Shown here in pieces: positions 15,886-24,907 of a stretch of DNA of 64,000 nt. Every line of letters begins with the position of its first letter. The first letter of the stretch is position 1. Under the pieces are notes generated by a model. It saw nothing but the letters and a program-made list of their open reading frames with translations. It had not been told where the DNA came from and did not search any database. Made by a program: the position numbers and the translations under genes. The DNA lies in contig JBCBYV010000021.1 of NCBI GenBank assembly GCA_039815685.1, positions 25,112-89,111 of the forward strand, in the 5' to 3' direction. The stretch comes from Thermohalobaculum sp039815685 (GTDB lineage Bacteria > Pseudomonadota > Alphaproteobacteria > Rhodobacterales > Rhodobacteraceae).

Positions 15886-17715
15886 ATGACTGCAGCACAG
15901 ACCATCGGCGCGCTTGGCGCCGCCACGTCGCGCCCCCAGACGGCCACGCGCATCGCAGGATCGACGTCCGGATCACCCGGCGGCGAGCCACCGTTCGCCG
16001 CGGCCCTGAACGGCGCGAAGAAGCCATCAGACAATGGGGTACCGCCAGGCGCACAGGCTCCATCCGCGACCGGCCAGCCGGCAGCACCAGGCAACGGAAC
16101 ACTCCCGGAGGCTTGGGCCACGCCAGCATCATCTTCCGCAACGCCTCAGCTTGCCTATCGCGAGATCGCCTCTGTACCGGAACGTCGCCCCGAGGCGCCC
16201 AGACGAGATGCTTCTGCCGAGAACACAAGCCTGATCGCGCCAATCCCGAACGCGCCGACCGGAGCATCGCCAGCACGCTCATCCACCATCGGCGGCAGCA
16301 ATCTCGAGCCACCCTCGGCAGCAGCCTCCGGAGATAGCGCAAGCACCAATAGCCCGCTCCCCTCTCCCTCGAATCAGAGCCCCGAAGCGGGCCTCTCCAA
16401 TCGGCTGACCACGCTTGAATTGGGTGCCTCGCCTTCGGGCACTTCGGGAGGCGCGCAAGCAGTGGCCCTGCGTCCCTCTCTCGGAACCCCAACCGACAAC
16501 CGAACGGCACAAGGCCAAACCGCAGCGCTGTCTGGCAGCACCGCGAATGTCGCCGAGGAGATAGGCAAGGAAAGCAATCTTGAGCGCGCTGTGGCGCCGC
16601 GAGGCATCAATCCGCTCGACAGCCAACAACCCGAACCGCCCCGGGCAGCTCAGCAAGCACAACCGACGTCGAGCGCAAGCGCTGGGTCGGGCATTGACAC
16701 GACCTCGCCTGCCGGGTCCGGGTTCAATCGCTCTCAGACGGCTGGCGCCGAGGCCAGGATTGACCCCCAGGCGGGGGCCACAGGAGCTTCGGCCCCAACG
16801 CCTCAGCCCCGAAATGCAGCCGCAGCGCCGGAAGGCGTCGGCGCCAGCGCGGAGCAGGACGCGCCGACACTCAATGCCAGCGCTAGACCAAAGCCTGGTG
16901 AGAGCGCCGGCACACCGCCGTCCACCGACGCAAGAGCTGTCAACACCGGTGCGAATGACGACCGTCTCGGGCGTCAGGGGACCGAGCCATCGCGCGCATC
17001 CCTCGCTTCGGCGGCAACCATCGGATCTGCCGCGGTCGGGCCAGCCCAGCGCAACCCGGTCAGTTTCGACCGATCCCAACCGCTCGCCCCGGCGGTTGGC
17101 GGCAGCGCACCAGCGGTGAGCGACGCTGAGCCACTGCTGCCGAGCCCGGCTCTGCCCCAAACCCCTGCAATCGGGATCACGAGCGCCGCCTCGACGCCCG
17201 ACGATTCTCGCGGTGATCGAGGCGCCATCCAGTCTTCGTCGGATGGCGCACCCAACTTCCTCGCCCCTCAAAACCAGTCCGCGTCGCCTGCTCCTTCGCG
17301 TGCAAGCTTCGAGACGACATTCGCAGCGGCCCAGCAACGCGCCCCGATGATCGAGGTCATGCACGTCCATCGACTGTCGGATGGTCGCGTCGAGGTCCAG
17401 CTTGACCCGCCCGAACTCGGCCGCGTCGAGATATCGTTCGAGTTCAGCGACGATGGGCTGCGAGCGTCCCTCGCGAGCGAGCGTGCAGGGACAGCTGAGC
17501 TCGTCCGGCGTCATGCCGAAATGCTGCTTCAGCAGCTGCGGGCGGCCGGCTTCGACAACGCGACACTGGACTTCGGCGAGCGCGCCGAGCGACACCCGCC
17601 GCCCGAAAGGCGCGACGTGGAAGAAAAGGCAGCACCGAGCGGCTCGCTGACCACAGACCCTCTGCCCGACATGCGCGTCGAGACAGCTCAAAAGGGATTG
17701 GATCTGCGCCTCTGA
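15886..17715 (+). CDS. fliK: Flagellar hook-length control protein FliK
   Basis: FliK is secreted during hook growth, measures its length and triggers the FlhB switch. The 609-aa product has a long low-complexity N-terminal part rich in Ala, Ser, Pro, Gly, Asn and Gln. The conserved C-terminal Flg_hook domain spans about residues 485-580 and contains the signature VEVQLDPPELGRVEISFEFSDDGLRASL (in part) and HAEMLLQQLRAAGF. I start at the ATG at 15886. It is followed 61 bp later by flgD. The long ruler region is normal for FliK, which varies in length with hook length. Confidence 0.9.
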   Translation: MTAAQTIGALGAATSRPQTATRIAGSTSGSPGGEPPFAAALNGAKKPSDNGVPPGAQAPSATGQPAAPGNGTLPEAWATPASSSATPQLAYREIASVPERRPEAPRRDASAENTSLIAPIPNAPTGASPARSSTIGGSNLEPPSAAASGDSASTNSPLPSPSNQSPEAGLSNRLTTLELGASPSGTSGGAQAVALRPSLGTPTDNRTAQGQTAALSGSTANVAEEIGKESNLERAVAPRGINPLDSQQPEPPRAAQQAQPTSSASAGSGIDTTSPAGSGFNRSQTAGAEARIDPQAGATGASAPTPQPRNAAAAPEGVGASAEQDAPTLNASARPKPGESAGTPPSTDARAVNTGANDDRLGRQGTEPSRASLASAATIGSAAVGPAQRNPVSFDRSQPLAPAVGGSAPAVSDAEPLLPSPALPQTPAIGITSAASTPDDSRGDRGAIQSSSDGAPNFLAPQNQSASPAPSRASFETTFAAAQQRAPMIEVMHVHRLSDGRVEVQLDPPELGRVEISFEFSDDGLRASLASERAGTAELVRRHAEMLLQQLRAAGFDNATLDFGERAERHPPPERRDVEEKAAPSGSLTTDPLPDMRVETAQKGLDLRL

Positions 17716-17776
17716 CAGGCCGGCCAGACCCTCGTGCTCCCCGAAAACCGGGAACCGATAGGAAGGAGACGAACAG

Positions 17777-18499
17777 ATGGAGACGGAGACCAGTCCGGCG
17801 CTTCTCCCACCGCGATCAAACGCAGCCGCTGCTGTCCCAACCCCAACTGAGGATGGCTCCGGCGCAATTGCCACACCGACGGAGCGCAGCACAGCGGCGA
17901 GTGACTTCGAATCGTTCCTGACGCTCCTGACGGCACAGCTGCGCAATCAGGATCCGCTGCAACCGATCGACAGCACCGAATTCGTCGCCCAGCTCGCCAG
18001 CTTCTCCACGGTGGAGCAGCTCATAGGCACGAACGAGCGCCTCGACACCCTCAGCCAAGACCTTGCTGCAGGCGACCTTGCCGCCCTCGCGGGCTGGATC
18101 GGTCAAGAAGCTGCGGCCACCGACGGACGTTTCACCGCCACGGGCGAGGCGGTCGACTTCGACGTTCCACTGGTTGAGGGCGCGACCGCAGTAAGGGCGG
18201 AAGTGGTCGATGAGAACGGGACGACACTCGCTGGGTTCGACGTGGAGGCTGGGGAGCCAGCCACCTGGAGCGGTGAGACTGCTGAGGGTCTGCCGATCCA
18301 GGACATCACGCTTCGGCTGCGCCTCGTCTATAGCGCCAATGGTGAGGTTATCGCGGAACGACCGGTACCGGTCTTCAGTCCCGTGATCGCGCTCAGCGGC
18401 ACCGATCGGGGCGCCACTCTCGAACGCGCCGATGGCGTCAGCCTCCTGCCGAGCGAGGTAGCAGCGTTGCGCGCGCCTCTTGCGGTGACGACCGAGTAG
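17777..18499 (+). CDS. flgD: Flagellar hook capping protein FlgD
   Basis: FlgD caps the growing hook. The 240-aa product has the N-terminal export region, then the motif DFESFLTLLTAQLRNQDPLQPIDSTEFVAQLA split across residues ~43-75 (core: TLLTAQLRNQDPLQP), then a beta-rich FlgD/Ig-like domain. The ATG has GGAAGGAGAC upstream. Its TAG stop directly abuts the stop of speE on the other strand, with no bases between. Confidence 0.95.
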   Translation: METETSPALLPPRSNAAAAVPTPTEDGSGAIATPTERSTAASDFESFLTLLTAQLRNQDPLQPIDSTEFVAQLASFSTVEQLIGTNERLDTLSQDLAAGDLAALAGWIGQEAAATDGRFTATGEAVDFDVPLVEGATAVRAEVVDENGTTLAGFDVEAGEPATWSGETAEGLPIQDITLRLRLVYSANGEVIAERPVPVFSPVIALSGTDRGATLERADGVSLLPSEVAALRAPLAVTTE

Positions 18500-19363
18500 T
18501 CAACCATCCGGCAGGAGCGCTGCGACATAGCCGGGCAGCGCGAAGGCCGCAACGTGAACCGCCGGCGTGTAGTAGCGAGGCGAAAAGCCCGCCGCGGACA
18601 GCCGCGCTTCGAGCACCGCCTCGGGTGTCTCTCGCGCACTGCCATCCGTGGCCCAACCGAAAGCCATCGGACCGAACGCGTAGGTCGGCACGGTCGCAAG
18701 ATAGCAGGTGGCGTCAGAAAAGAGCCCGGCGAACGCCCGCATCGTTCCCGCCAACTCGTCCGGCTGCAGGAACGGCACACCGTTCTGGGTCACCAGGACT
18801 CCGCCGGGCGCCAAGCAAGACTTGGCATGGCCATAAAAGGTCTCGGTGAAGAGCACCTCGCCTGGCCCGATCGGATCCGTCGAATCCGAGATGATCACAT
18901 CGAACTTCTCCGACGCGGAGCGAACGAAGGCCGCGCCATCATCGATGAAAAGTTCGAGCCGGGGATCGTCGAAGGCCCCGTCCGAGAGGCTCGGCAGGAA
19001 CTCTTTGCAGAACTCGACCACGCCTTCGTCGATCTCAACCATAACGACACGTTCGACATTGGCGTGGCGCAGCACCTCGCGCGCCATGCCACCATCCCCT
19101 CCACCGATGATCAGTACACTCTTTGCCGCTCCATGAGACAGGATCGGCACATGCGCGAGCATCTCGTGGTAGATGAACTCATCGCCCTCGGTCGTCTGAA
19201 CAACATCGTCGAGCGTCAGGATCCGGCCGAAACGTGCATTCTCGAAGACGCGAATGCGCTGCAGTTCAGTTTCGCTGTCATAGAGCACACGCCTCTCACG
19301 CAACGCCTGCGCGTAATCCTCATACAGCGTCTCTACGGTCCAACCGGGGATCCTAGGTGCCAT
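18500..19363 (-). CDS. speE: Spermidine synthase
   Basis: Aminopropyltransferase that makes spermidine from putrescine and decarboxylated S-adenosylmethionine. The 287-aa product has the nucleotide-binding motif VLIIGGGDGGMAREVL, the YHEMLAHVP block and the gatekeeping/catalytic segment DVIISDSTDPIGPGEVLF. It is a typical length. It follows speD by 71 bp on the same strand, so the two steps are encoded together. It is convergent with flgD and their stop codons touch. Confidence 0.95.
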   Translation of the reverse strand: MAPRIPGWTVETLYEDYAQALRERRVLYDSETELQRIRVFENARFGRILTLDDVVQTTEGDEFIYHEMLAHVPILSHGAAKSVLIIGGGDGGMAREVLRHANVERVVMVEIDEGVVEFCKEFLPSLSDGAFDDPRLELFIDDGAAFVRSASEKFDVIISDSTDPIGPGEVLFTETFYGHAKSCLAPGGVLVTQNGVPFLQPDELAGTMRAFAGLFSDATCYLATVPTYAFGPMAFGWATDGSARETPEAVLEARLSAAGFSPRYYTPAVHVAAFALPGYVAALLPDG

Positions 19364-19434
19364 GACGACCTGACCTTCGAAGCACGCCAGCCGCAGAGGA
19401 CTGGCGGGAACAATTCACTCCTGCGGACGGGAGC

Positions 19435-19941
19435 CTAGAGGCGAGCCGCCACCAACCCTTCGCCGCGCAGAAGCTCCTTCACCCGAACGTCGCGAGCGGA
19501 AAACGCCTGACGCAATACGTCCACCGCCTTCCAAGGCTCGGCGTCGCCGCACATGAAGACATCGAACGCGCCGTATCCGATCTCCGGCCATGTATGCACG
19601 GAGATGTGGCTCTCTGCGAGCACGGCCACGCCGCTCACGCCCTGCGGCGAGAATTTGTGGGTATGGATATGCAGCAATGTTGCGCCGCACTCGGCGACGC
19701 AATCGCGAAAAGCCCTCTCGATGCGCTCTTCATCGTCCAGGCCCTCGCCATGAACCACCTCGATGATCAGATGCGTTCCGGCGAAAACTCTGCCATCGCG
19801 CCGGATGAAATGATCGGCGCGCGCCGCATCGAAGAGACCGCCTTCGAGCACAGTCAGATGTCGGGACTTGCCCGCTTCTTCCGCGTGGGTGGTGCCTGCC
19901 TCCAGGTCCATCCCCAGTTGGAAGAGGTTCGCCGCCTTCAT
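19435..19941 (-). CDS. speD: S-adenosylmethionine decarboxylase proenzyme
   Basis: Makes decarboxylated SAM, the aminopropyl donor for SpeE. The 168-aa prokaryotic-type proenzyme has the self-cleavage site between Glu110 and Ser111 in SGVAVLAESHISVHTWPE, where Ser becomes the pyruvoyl group, and GYGAFDVFMCG after it. The N-terminus is about 30 residues longer than short SpeD forms. The 207-bp gap upstream (19942-20148) to cheB holds its promoter and a CCCCG/CGGGG hairpin at 19989-20003; I could not identify other signals. Confidence 0.94.
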   Translation of the reverse strand: MKAANLFQLGMDLEAGTTHAEEAGKSRHLTVLEGGLFDAARADHFIRRDGRVFAGTHLIIEVVHGEGLDDEERIERAFRDCVAECGATLLHIHTHKFSPQGVSGVAVLAESHISVHTWPEIGYGAFDVFMCGDAEPWKAVDVLRQAFSARDVRVKELLRGEGLVAARL

Positions 19942-20148
19942 GGCGCACCCTCCCTACCAGTGACAAAACCCAGCGCCCCTTAGCAGCCCCCCGCGGTACG
20001 GGGTTGGGATCGGTGACCCTGTGGGGCGCGTGAGTACTCTTGCAGACCCCGAGAAGCAATGCCAAATCCATCCCGAAACTGGGAAAACCACTGGCCAGAT
20101 GCGGAACATCTGTCAGTGCAATCCAGCAGGCAGAGCTTTGGCGATCGA

Positions 20149-21294
20149 TCACGACGAAGGGCTCTCGTGAGATCTTAGTGGCGCGCGGAACGTGAAAACC
20201 GATGCACGTTCCGCGCGACGGTCCTCGCAGGCCGCCAGGACGGCTTCCGGTATGCGTTCGAGCGGTAGCTCCGTAATGACCGCACCCGCCTTCATGGCCT
20301 CCTTCGGCATACCGTAGACGACGCTGGTTGCCTCATCCTGACCGAAGGTGAGCGCCCCCGCCTCACGCATCTCAAGCATGCCCCTGGCACCATCACTACC
20401 CATGCCAGTCATGATCACACCGACAGCGTTCGCCCCCGCCGCCTTAGCGACCGATCGGAACAGCACATCCACCGAGGGTCGATGGCGCGTGACGAGCGGG
20501 CCGTCCTTAAGCTTCACGCTATAGACCGCGCCGCTACGGGTCAGCAGCATGTGGCGGTTGCCTGGGGCAACGAATGCATGGCCGGTCAAAAGCCGATCAC
20601 CGTCCCGAGCCTCCCTCACCGCAACGGCCGAAAGGCTGTTGAGCCGCTCTGCAAACGCCGCGGTAAACTGCTCGGGCATATGCTGGACGATGATGATCGG
20701 TGGCGCAGCCGCCGGCATCGCCTCGAGGAAGAAGCGCAGCGCCTCTGTGCCGCCGGTCGAAGCCCCGACGGCGATGACCTTCTGGGTAGTGGTCATCACG
20801 CGACGCCGCACGGGCGGAGGCGTCGTCACTGCATCTGGGGAATGGGCAGAGCTCGGCGCGGCGCGCGGGGGCGCACGCAGCAGCGAGACCTTGGATCGCG
20901 CCGCGGCCTTCACGGCATCGCAGATCCTGATCCGGCTCTCCTCCAGAAAACCCCGCACATCCTGCTTCGGCTTGCAGATGATCTCCGCTGCCCCGGCGGC
21001 GAGTGCGTCGGCAAGCGTGTGGGTGTTTGCACCGACCAGCGTCGAGCACATGACCACCGGGATCGGATGCTGGCTCATCAGCTTCTGCAAGAAAGTAACC
21101 CCATCCATCCGCGGCATCTCGACATCGAGCGTGATCACATCGGGTTTCTCGCGACGCAGCTTCTCGGCTGCCATGAACGGATCCGCGGCCGTTCCCATCA
21201 CCATGAGTTCAGGGTCGGAACCGATAATCTCGCTCAACGCCTGTCGAACGACGGCACTGTCGTCGACGATCAGGACCTTGTAGGGCGGTGGCAT
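20149..21294 (-). CDS. cheB: Chemotaxis methylesterase/deamidase CheB
   Basis: CheB removes methyl groups from chemoreceptors when phosphorylated by CheA. The 381-aa product has an N-terminal receiver domain with phosphoacceptor Asp57 (ITLDVEMPRMDG), a linker at about 140-168, and the esterase domain. The catalytic triad is visible: Ser179 in GASTGG, His205 in QHMPEQFT and Asp301 in TGMGSDGARG. It is the last gene of the che operon, 3 bp after cheR. Confidence 0.97.
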   Translation of the reverse strand: MPPPYKVLIVDDSAVVRQALSEIIGSDPELMVMGTAADPFMAAEKLRREKPDVITLDVEMPRMDGVTFLQKLMSQHPIPVVMCSTLVGANTHTLADALAAGAAEIICKPKQDVRGFLEESRIRICDAVKAAARSKVSLLRAPPRAAPSSAHSPDAVTTPPPVRRRVMTTTQKVIAVGASTGGTEALRFFLEAMPAAAPPIIIVQHMPEQFTAAFAERLNSLSAVAVREARDGDRLLTGHAFVAPGNRHMLLTRSGAVYSVKLKDGPLVTRHRPSVDVLFRSVAKAAGANAVGVIMTGMGSDGARGMLEMREAGALTFGQDEATSVVYGMPKEAMKAGAVITELPLERIPEAVLAACEDRRAERASVFTFRAPLRSHESPSS

Positions 21295-21297
21295 CGC

Positions 21298-22233
21298 TCA
21301 GACCCTTCTGTAGATTGAGGCCGCTTCCTGACGCAGCCCGGGCACGGCGTTTCCAAGGCTTTCTGCATGGCCAGTGAAGAGATAGCCGCCATGCCGAACG
21401 CGGGCGGCAACGTCCCGTGCCACTTTCACCCGATCCTTGGGTTCGAAGTAGATGAGCACGTTGCGCAGAAAGGCGATGTCCACCGAAAGCCGCGGACCGC
21501 GGTCGAGCGCCAAGAGGTTCGCTTGCTGAAACCTCGTGCGCTCCCGAAGCTCAGGGACAACTCTGAAGAGGCACGGCTCCTGCGCATTGCGTGGGCGCCG
21601 TCTCAGAAGGTATCGGCGCGAGAGTTCTTCAGGGATCCCGGCTGTCTCCTCCTCCACGAAGATCGCGTTCTGCGCACGTCGGAGAATGCGCTCCGAAAGA
21701 TCAGTGCCGATGCAGCGCCAGTCAGCAGGCTTTCCATTCGGCAAGCGCACGCTGTCGAGAAGCATCGCCGCCGACCAGATCTCAGCGCCGGTTGAGCAGG
21801 CAGCGCTCCAGACCTGGAGTGGGCGCTTCGCCCCTGCACCATCGCCGAAGAGGGCCGGCAGGGCGCATTCGGTCATGAACTCGTAATGCCTCTTCTCTCG
21901 GAAAAAACTGGTTGTATGCGTCGTGAGAGCCTCGACGAACTTTCGCCTGAGGTCGGTCGCATCGGGACGACGAAGCGAGGCGACGAGATCCGCAAAGTCC
22001 CCGCAGTCAGCGTCTCGCAGCAGCCGCCCGAGGCGCAGGCGCAGAAACTCGCCTTTGTCGTCTGACAGACTGATCCCTGCCTCGGTGTAGGCGAGTTGGA
22101 TCAGCGCAGAGATATCTGCCTCGGTGATCGACGGGGCTGCAGTGACCGCGGGGAGTGTCACTCTCTCGTCCGGGCCGTCGGAGTGCCCGTTTAGGGCGAC
22201 GGATACAGCGGTGCTTCTGGCCACGTCGGTCAA
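21298..22233 (-). CDS. cheR: Chemotaxis methyltransferase CheR
   Basis: CheR methylates receptor glutamates with SAM. The product has the helical N-terminal domain (SITEADISALIQLAYTEAGISL), the TTHTTSFFRE segment, the SAM-binding block VWSAACSTGAEIWSAAMLL and the RNVLIYF and GHAESLG motifs. The reading frame starts with a TTG at 22233, overlapping the upstream cheW stop (TTGA). The first ~30 residues are unlike CheR, so a later GTG (at the fourth codon or further in) is possible. It is followed by cheB. Confidence 0.95.
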   Translation of the reverse strand: MTDVARSTAVSVALNGHSDGPDERVTLPAVTAAPSITEADISALIQLAYTEAGISLSDDKGEFLRLRLGRLLRDADCGDFADLVASLRRPDATDLRRKFVEALTTHTTSFFREKRHYEFMTECALPALFGDGAGAKRPLQVWSAACSTGAEIWSAAMLLDSVRLPNGKPADWRCIGTDLSERILRRAQNAIFVEEETAGIPEELSRRYLLRRRPRNAQEPCLFRVVPELRERTRFQQANLLALDRGPRLSVDIAFLRNVLIYFEPKDRVKVARDVAARVRHGGYLFTGHAESLGNAVPGLRQEAASIYRRV

Positions 22234-22730
22234 TCGAAGTCAAAGGGGCCAGCTGTCACCGCGCCGACAACTTTCTCGATTGCGAGCAACATCACGATCC
22301 GGCCCGCGACCCTAGCGATGCCGGTCACCGGCCCGCCTTCCGAGCTGCCGGCAGGCAATGCCTCAATCTCGTCGGGCCGGATCGCGACGACATCAAGGAC
22401 GCGGTCGGCCACGACCCCGATCGCGCGCGGTGGGTTGCCGAGCTGGAGCACAACAAGACGCTTGGCATCTGTTCCATCGTCGCCGTGCAGGCCTAGAGGG
22501 CCACGCAGATCGGCAATCGCAAGGCTCTCACCATCAATATCGACGATGCCCTCGATGCCATGAGGTGCCTGCGGCAAGCGCGCGATTTGCAGCTCATCAT
22601 GAATGCGCAGGACCCGAGCAACCTCAATGCCGAACACTTGCCCAGCGAGCTCAAGGGTCAAATAACTCACGGGCGTCGCGGTTTCATCAGAGTTTGCGCT
22701 AGCAGGGGCGCGGTCGAGCATGTCCTGCAT
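22230..22730 (-). CDS. cheW: CheW-domain coupling protein (first of two)
   Basis: CheW couples receptors to the CheA kinase. The 166-aa product is a single CheW domain (SYLTLELAGQVFGIEVARVLRIHDELQIARLP, shown in part; then GIEGIVDIDGESLAIADLR and AIGVVADRVLDVVAI). I start at the ATG at 22730, which has GGAGGAAGTA directly upstream; a TTG at 22766 has none. The gap from the receptor gene is 59 bp. The operon has two different cheW genes, which may serve different receptor arrays or stages. Confidence 0.92.
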   Translation of the reverse strand: MQDMLDRAPASANSDETATPVSYLTLELAGQVFGIEVARVLRIHDELQIARLPQAPHGIEGIVDIDGESLAIADLRGPLGLHGDDGTDAKRLVVLQLGNPPRAIGVVADRVLDVVAIRPDEIEALPAGSSEGGPVTGIARVAGRIVMLLAIEKVVGAVTAGPFDFD

Positions 22731-22789
22731 TACTTCCTCCGCTCTATCAGCGTCTTGGCTCTGCAACGCCTCTGCTAGGCGTGCGGGCC

Positions 22790-24322
22790 CTATTGCCGCT
22801 CGAACTCAGCATCCGAGAATGTGTCCTCGCCGAGATCGATCACGACGCCGGCGCTGACGCTCTTGTCCGCGTCAGCTGCTCGCTGAGGCAGGGTCTCGAC
22901 GTTAGACGCTTCTGACCGGGTCGCATTGGCAGGCTTCCCCAGTTCCTCTCGAGGAACAGCACGAGATACGGACGCGGGCTTCGCCGTCTCTTGAGGAGGA
23001 AGCGGCGCCCTAGATGACCGATGCTCTGGTCGGTGATGCGCTCTTGGCGCGAACACTGATTGCACCGAGCGTCGATCCGGCTTTGCGACCGATCGGCTCG
23101 AGCCTCGCGTGACTGCAACAGCGCCTTCCGCCTTAGAACGATCGGGGGCCGCCTGCGGCGCGGTGCGCCCCGGAGACACGAGCAATGCGAGCATGGCGCG
23201 GATTCCATCGACCTCGCGCTTCACATCAAGGTACTCGGCTGCATCGCTTCGAGTAGGCGGCGTAGCCCTCTCTCCGCCCGAGGCGCTCGCATCAAGCCGC
23301 ACCATCGCCTCTTCAGCCTGCGAGATGCCCATCCTCTGCTCCTGCGCAACCGCAGAGATGTCCTCGACCAAAGCCGATGTGCGGCGGATCTTCGGCTCGA
23401 GAGCTTCGAGAAGGCTCCCAGCCCGCCGCGCCGCATCGAGCGTTTGCGCTGAAAGCTCCCCGATCTCGTTGGCGGCACCTCGGCTTCTCTCTGAGAGCTT
23501 CCGAACCTCCGAGGCCACGACTGCGAAGCCACGGCCCTGCTCGCCAGCGCGTGCGGCCTCGATCGCCGCGTTGAGCGCGAGAAGATCTGTCTGCCTCGAG
23601 ATCTCCTCAACCAAGGAGACCCGCTCAGCGATCCGCTCCATTGCTGCCAGCGCCTCCAATACGACCGTCAGACTGGTCGCTGCGTCGCCAGCCGCATCCC
23701 CCGCCATCTTCGCGGTCTCCCTGGCGTTCTCCGCTGCGGAGTTCGTGAGATCAGCGACGGATGTCATGGCGAATTTTGCCTGGCGCGTGGCGTCCTCCTC
23801 CGTCGAACGAGGTGACGCCCCATTGCGCGGCCTTTGCTCGCCTCGGCCAATCGCGGCGGCGATCGCATCTACGTGCGCTCCAAGTGCTTGCCGCCTCGCC
23901 TCCAGACGCTTCGCCGCATCACCAATCGACACGCTGATATCCAAGCGCGCCTGGATGGTCCCATTCTGATGAGACGCGTCGCTCTCGGGGGCAATTCTGC
24001 CGGCAAGTTCGCGCGCACTTGCAAGATCGTCGCGCAACGCAGCGAGATGCTCGCGGATCGCCGTGCCATCGGATCCCGAAGACACGGGTCCCCGATCGCG
24101 AGAGGCAGAAGGGCTGAGATCTGCCGCCTCAGCCTCGATGCGCGAGAACATTTGTCGAACGCTCCTTGCCGCAAAGACTGCGGCCGCACCGATGAGCAGG
24201 CAAACGACCGACACGATCCCGACGGCGAGCGTCCCGTCCACCGACACGACCCCAGAGGTTACCGACAGCGCCAGAAGCAGCGCTGAAAGCACTGCAAGCT
24301 CAAGACTACGGAGCGGAGTCAC
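22790..24322 (-). CDS. Methyl-accepting chemotaxis protein without periplasmic sensor domain
   Basis: A 510-aa chemoreceptor. Two membrane helices (about residues 6-24 and 31-51) are joined by a turn of only a few residues, so there is no periplasmic ligand domain and no clear HAMP. The signalling tip is conserved (residues ~239-275; SRQTDLLALNAAIEAARAGE and GRGFAVVASEVRKLSERS). After the hairpin, residues ~345-495 are low-complexity basic/Ala/Ser-rich tail, and the protein ends with an acidic-aromatic segment (DLGEDTFSDAEFERQ). It starts with GTG at 24322, overlapping the second cheW (GTGA). It may sense membrane or cytoplasmic state rather than an external ligand. Confidence 0.9.
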   Translation of the reverse strand: MTPLRSLELAVLSALLLALSVTSGVVSVDGTLAVGIVSVVCLLIGAAAVFAARSVRQMFSRIEAEAADLSPSASRDRGPVSSGSDGTAIREHLAALRDDLASARELAGRIAPESDASHQNGTIQARLDISVSIGDAAKRLEARRQALGAHVDAIAAAIGRGEQRPRNGASPRSTEEDATRQAKFAMTSVADLTNSAAENARETAKMAGDAAGDAATSLTVVLEALAAMERIAERVSLVEEISRQTDLLALNAAIEAARAGEQGRGFAVVASEVRKLSERSRGAANEIGELSAQTLDAARRAGSLLEALEPKIRRTSALVEDISAVAQEQRMGISQAEEAMVRLDASASGGERATPPTRSDAAEYLDVKREVDGIRAMLALLVSPGRTAPQAAPDRSKAEGAVAVTRGSSRSVAKPDRRSVQSVFAPRAHHRPEHRSSRAPLPPQETAKPASVSRAVPREELGKPANATRSEASNVETLPQRAADADKSVSAGVVIDLGEDTFSDAEFERQ

Positions 24323-24876
24323 GCTGGCGTCCTCATGCGATCAGCGCCGCTCGCGATCCCGACCGGTGCGAAGAGGGCAGCCGTATCGAGCGTGATGACA
24401 AGGCCGTCGTCACGCCTCGCCACGCCACGCACGAGTTCCGGTGGCCAGCTTGCCCCCTGCTCAGGTAAGGGCATGAGCGCCGTCGTCTCGATCTCGATGA
24501 CCTCCTCGACCTCCTCCGCCTCGATCGCGAGGCGGAGGTCCGTCTCGCCCACCGAAAGCTCCAGAACGATCATCCGCGCCCCTTCCGGCCGTTCCACGCG
24601 CTCGCCCATGCCAAGGCGCGATCGGATATTGACGACGGGTGCGATGGCACCGCGAACATTCACGAGCGAAGGCGCGTGGCACGGAGCCCAGGGCACTTTG
24701 GTTTCCCCGATCGGGTCCACAATCTCGTTGACCTCGCTGACAGGTACGGCGAAGGCCTCACCGGCAATGCGGAAGACGAGCATCGTCTCGCTCGGATCTG
24801 ATATGCGCGGCCCGTCTTCGGGCGTTGTCCGGTCTGACGACGAGGACGCCGCGTCCAGTTTGCTGTTCTGCTTCAT
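24319..24876 (-). CDS. cheW: CheW-domain coupling protein (second)
   Basis: A second coupling protein, 185 aa. After ~28 low-complexity residues comes a CheW domain: LVFRIAGEAFAVPVSEVNEIVD, LVNVRGAIAPVVNIRSRLGM, and RLAIEAEEVEEVIEIE. The ATG at 24876 has GGAGGGGGAG upstream, so the longer frame start at 25041 is not used. It lies 31 bp after cheA and overlaps the receptor gene, so CheA, this CheW and the receptor are probably made together. Confidence 0.93.
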   Translation of the reverse strand: MKQNSKLDAASSSSDRTTPEDGPRISDPSETMLVFRIAGEAFAVPVSEVNEIVDPIGETKVPWAPCHAPSLVNVRGAIAPVVNIRSRLGMGERVERPEGARMIVLELSVGETDLRLAIEAEEVEEVIEIETTALMPLPEQGASWPPELVRGVARRDDGLVITLDTAALFAPVGIASGADRMRTPA

Positions 24877-24907
24877 GTCTCCCCCTCCACTGAAAAGAGA
24901 CCTTGCC

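Noticed and set aside
16279..17946. Minus-strand open frame (555 codons) across fliK
   Set aside because: Antisense to fliK, Arg/Cys/Ser-rich with no motif; fliK has a clear conserved C-terminal domain.
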